Origin: Sphingomonadaceae bacterium 3R27C6
Lineage (GTDB): Bacteria > Pseudomonadota > Alphaproteobacteria > Sphingomonadales > Sphingomonadaceae
Assembly: GCA_005503215.1 (NCBI GenBank)
Contig: SCNS01000031.1
Span: 1-34,765, forward strand
Direction: 5' to 3'
DNA: 34,765 nt
Below the pieces are notes generated by a model that was not told where the DNA came from, did not search any database, and was given only the letters and a program-made list of their open reading frames with translations. A program made the position numbers and the translations under genes. Positions within the stretch are counted from its first letter, which is position 1; every line of letters begins with the position of its first letter. Below, one piece after another: positions 33,258 to 34,765 of this stretch.

Positions 33258-34127
33258 TCAGATGATGCCAAAGGTCCAGCCCTCGGTTCGCGCAAGGCGG
33301 TCCGTCAGCGGCGAAGGCGACCAGGGCGCGGCGTCGCCGGCGCTCGCGCGCAGCCAGGCGGCGGTCAGCAGCGCGTCGCTCGCATGGTCGCTGACCGGGC
33401 CCGTCAAACGGCACGGCGGCGAACCCAGCGCCGTGAGCGCCGCGTCGAGCGCCGCGCCGTCGCGGATCTTGCTGCGCCCCGGCGGCAGCCCGGCCGCGCG
33501 TGCGGCGAGGCTGGTATAGATTTCGACCAGCATCGGCCCCGTGGCGGGCACCGGATCGCCGGGCCACAGCGGAATGCGGCGCGCCAGCCGGTGGAGCAGC
33601 CGCATGCCCGACAGGCTCGCCTTGCCGACCTGCGCCGCGCCGACGAGGTTGAAATTGCTGACGCTGGCCGCCTGTTTCGTCGCGCGCTGGTGATGCTCGA
33701 CGACGCGCAGCCGCCCGGCTCCCGCTTCGAACAGGTCGCCCGCCTCGCCGCGGTGGCGGAAATGCCGCCGCGCCTCGGCGTGCGCCAGGAATCCGCCCGC
33801 TTCATAATGCGGATCGCCGCCCGCCAGCCGTTCGACGAGCGCCCACAGCGCGCGCGTGTCGGCCGGACTCTCCGCCCAGCCGGGGAAATAGGCGCCATGG
33901 TCGGCAAAGGCGAAGGCGGCCGAAAAGTCGAAACCGATCAGCATATTCTCGCCCGCCGCCGCGACACCCTCCAGCCATTCGAGGATTTCGGCGCGCGACC
34001 AGATATGCCCCGGCCGCACCAGCGCCGGCGCCGCGCTGCCGCTCGCGACCGCCAGGGCGATCCCGCGCTGGCGCGGTCCGCGGGCGCCCGACCAGTCGAG
34101 CGCGGCAAAATGGGTGAAAGGACGCAT
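33258..34127 (-). CDS. DUF429-like predicted RNase H-fold protein
   Basis: A 289-residue cytoplasmic protein of unknown function. The N-terminal AALDWSGARG (Asp11), then IGFDFSAAF (Asp67), VEIYTS (Glu202) and SDHASDALLTAAW (Asp247, Asp251) match in order and spacing the acidic positions of the DUF429 family, which is predicted to have an RNase H-like fold. A nuclease activity is not established for it. The start ATG 34127 is 63 bases from the divergent Nfu gene, so the two share a promoter region. An alternative is a sphingomonad-specific hypothetical only loosely related to DUF429. Confidence 0.7.
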   Translation of the reverse strand: MRPFTHFAALDWSGARGPRQRGIALAVASGSAAPALVRPGHIWSRAEILEWLEGVAAAGENMLIGFDFSAAFAFADHGAYFPGWAESPADTRALWALVERLAGGDPHYEAGGFLAHAEARRHFRHRGEAGDLFEAGAGRLRVVEHHQRATKQAASVSNFNLVGAAQVGKASLSGMRLLHRLARRIPLWPGDPVPATGPMLVEIYTSLAARAAGLPPGRSKIRDGAALDAALTALGSPPCRLTGPVSDHASDALLTAAWLRASAGDAAPWSPSPLTDRLARTEGWTFGII

Positions 34128-34190
34128 CGCCGCGCCTTAGCGCATCCCTATCGTCTTGCACAAAGCCTCGCTCGGCCCCACATGCACGCC

Positions 34191-34763
34191 ATGCTGATCG
34201 AAACCGAATCGACGCCCAATCCCGCGACGCTCAAATTCCTGCCCGGCCGGGCCGTGATGGAGGCGGGAACCCGCGACTTTGCGAGCCCCGAAGAGGCCGA
34301 GGCGTCGCCGCTCGCGAGCGCGCTTTTCTCGCTTGGCGACGTGACGGGGGTCTTCTTCGGCCGCGATTTCGTGTCGGTGACGATCGCGCCCGGCGCCGAA
34401 TGGGCGGATGTGAAGCCCGATGTGCTCGGTATCATGATGGATCATTTCCTCGCCGACGTGCCGTTGTTCAATGCGGCGAGCGCTGGTTTTTCGGTTCCGG
34501 CCGAGGATGAAGGCTTCGCCGACGATCCCGCCGATGCCGACATCATCGACCAGATCAAGGAACTGATCGAAACGCGCGTTCGCCCCGCGGTCGCCAACGA
34601 CGGCGGCGACATCGTCTATCGCGGTTTCGACAAGGGCAATGTCTATCTGAAGATGCAGGGCGCGTGTGCGGGATGCCCATCCTCGACCGCGACGCTGAAG
34701 AATGGCATCGAGTCCCTCTTGAAACATTATGTGCCTGAGGTAACGGCAGTCCACGCCGTCTGA
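34191..34763 (+). CDS. NifU-family iron-sulfur cluster scaffold/carrier (Nfu)
   Basis: A 190-residue protein with an N-terminal Nfu_N domain (about 1-90, beginning MLIETESTPNPATLKFLPG) and a C-terminal NifU domain (about 113-185) carrying the cluster-binding Cys159-x-x-Cys162 in GACAGCPSST. It delivers [4Fe-4S] clusters to target enzymes in the cytoplasm and is the alphaproteobacterial/mitochondrial NFU1 form. The start is taken as ATG 34191, matching where the family begins; ATG 34182, three codons earlier, is an alternative. Neither has a strong ribosome site. The gene is complete, with its TGA two bases before the window end. Confidence 0.93.
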   Translation: MLIETESTPNPATLKFLPGRAVMEAGTRDFASPEEAEASPLASALFSLGDVTGVFFGRDFVSVTIAPGAEWADVKPDVLGIMMDHFLADVPLFNAASAGFSVPAEDEGFADDPADADIIDQIKELIETRVRPAVANDGGDIVYRGFDKGNVYLKMQGACAGCPSSTATLKNGIESLLKHYVPEVTAVHAV

Positions 34764-34765
34764 CC

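Overview
The window looks like a chromosomal segment of a sphingomonad alphaproteobacterium, perhaps close to Sphingopyxis. This is inferred from the high GC content, the abundance of TonB-dependent receptors with sphingomonad-style leader sequences, the tight chains of overlapping start and stop codons, and the gene families present. No transposase, integrase, phage gene or CRISPR array was seen.

Layout. (1) 28-1133: a MerR-type metal regulator diverges from a short six-helix cation efflux protein across a textbook MerR operator. (2) 1138-9160: an L-rhamnose catabolic locus. A leftward operon encodes a rhamnulokinase-like FGGY kinase, an FMN-dependent L-lactate dehydrogenase broken by a one-base frameshift, and a RhaT symporter. 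A rightward unit encodes the bifunctional aldolase/dehydrogenase RhaEW, L-rhamnose isomerase and a DeoR-type regulator. Together they would take L-rhamnose to DHAP plus L-lactaldehyde, then L-lactate, then pyruvate. (3) 9371-23738: an eight-gene, about 14.4 kb rightward operon: TonB receptor, GH78 alpha-L-rhamnosidase, carboxylesterase, second esterase, tannase/feruloyl-esterase-family lipoprotein, acyl-CoA synthetase, small secreted protein and GH3 glycosidase with a PA14 domain. Apart from a 13-base gap after the receptor, every junction overlaps (ATGA or TAATG). I read this as a scavenging system for acylated, rhamnose- and probably glucose-bearing glycosides: sugars flow into region 2 and the released acids go to the acyl-CoA synthetase.

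(4) 23777-32540: a second nutrient-scavenging locus. A leftward operon encodes a Tat-exported M19-type dipeptidase-like protein, a DUF1611 (DgcN-like) protein and two exported S12-family serine hydrolases, and it diverges from a second TonB receptor. The 322-base divergent promoter region carries matching palindromes next to both transcription units, so one regulator probably controls both arms. The content suggests use of peptides containing D-amino acids, possibly peptidoglycan fragments. (5) 32556-34763: a large hairpin, a RidA-family protein, tRNA-Thr(TGT), a structured intergenic hairpin, a DUF429-like RNase H-fold protein and an Nfu iron-sulfur scaffold; this is ordinary chromosomal backbone.

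Most interesting points: regions 2 and 3 as one sugar-plus-acid catabolic system, the lldD frameshift, the D-amino-acid/DUF1611 locus with shared operators, an M19 protein lacking the usual first zinc motif, and a small secreted protein of unknown role inside the rhamnoside operon.
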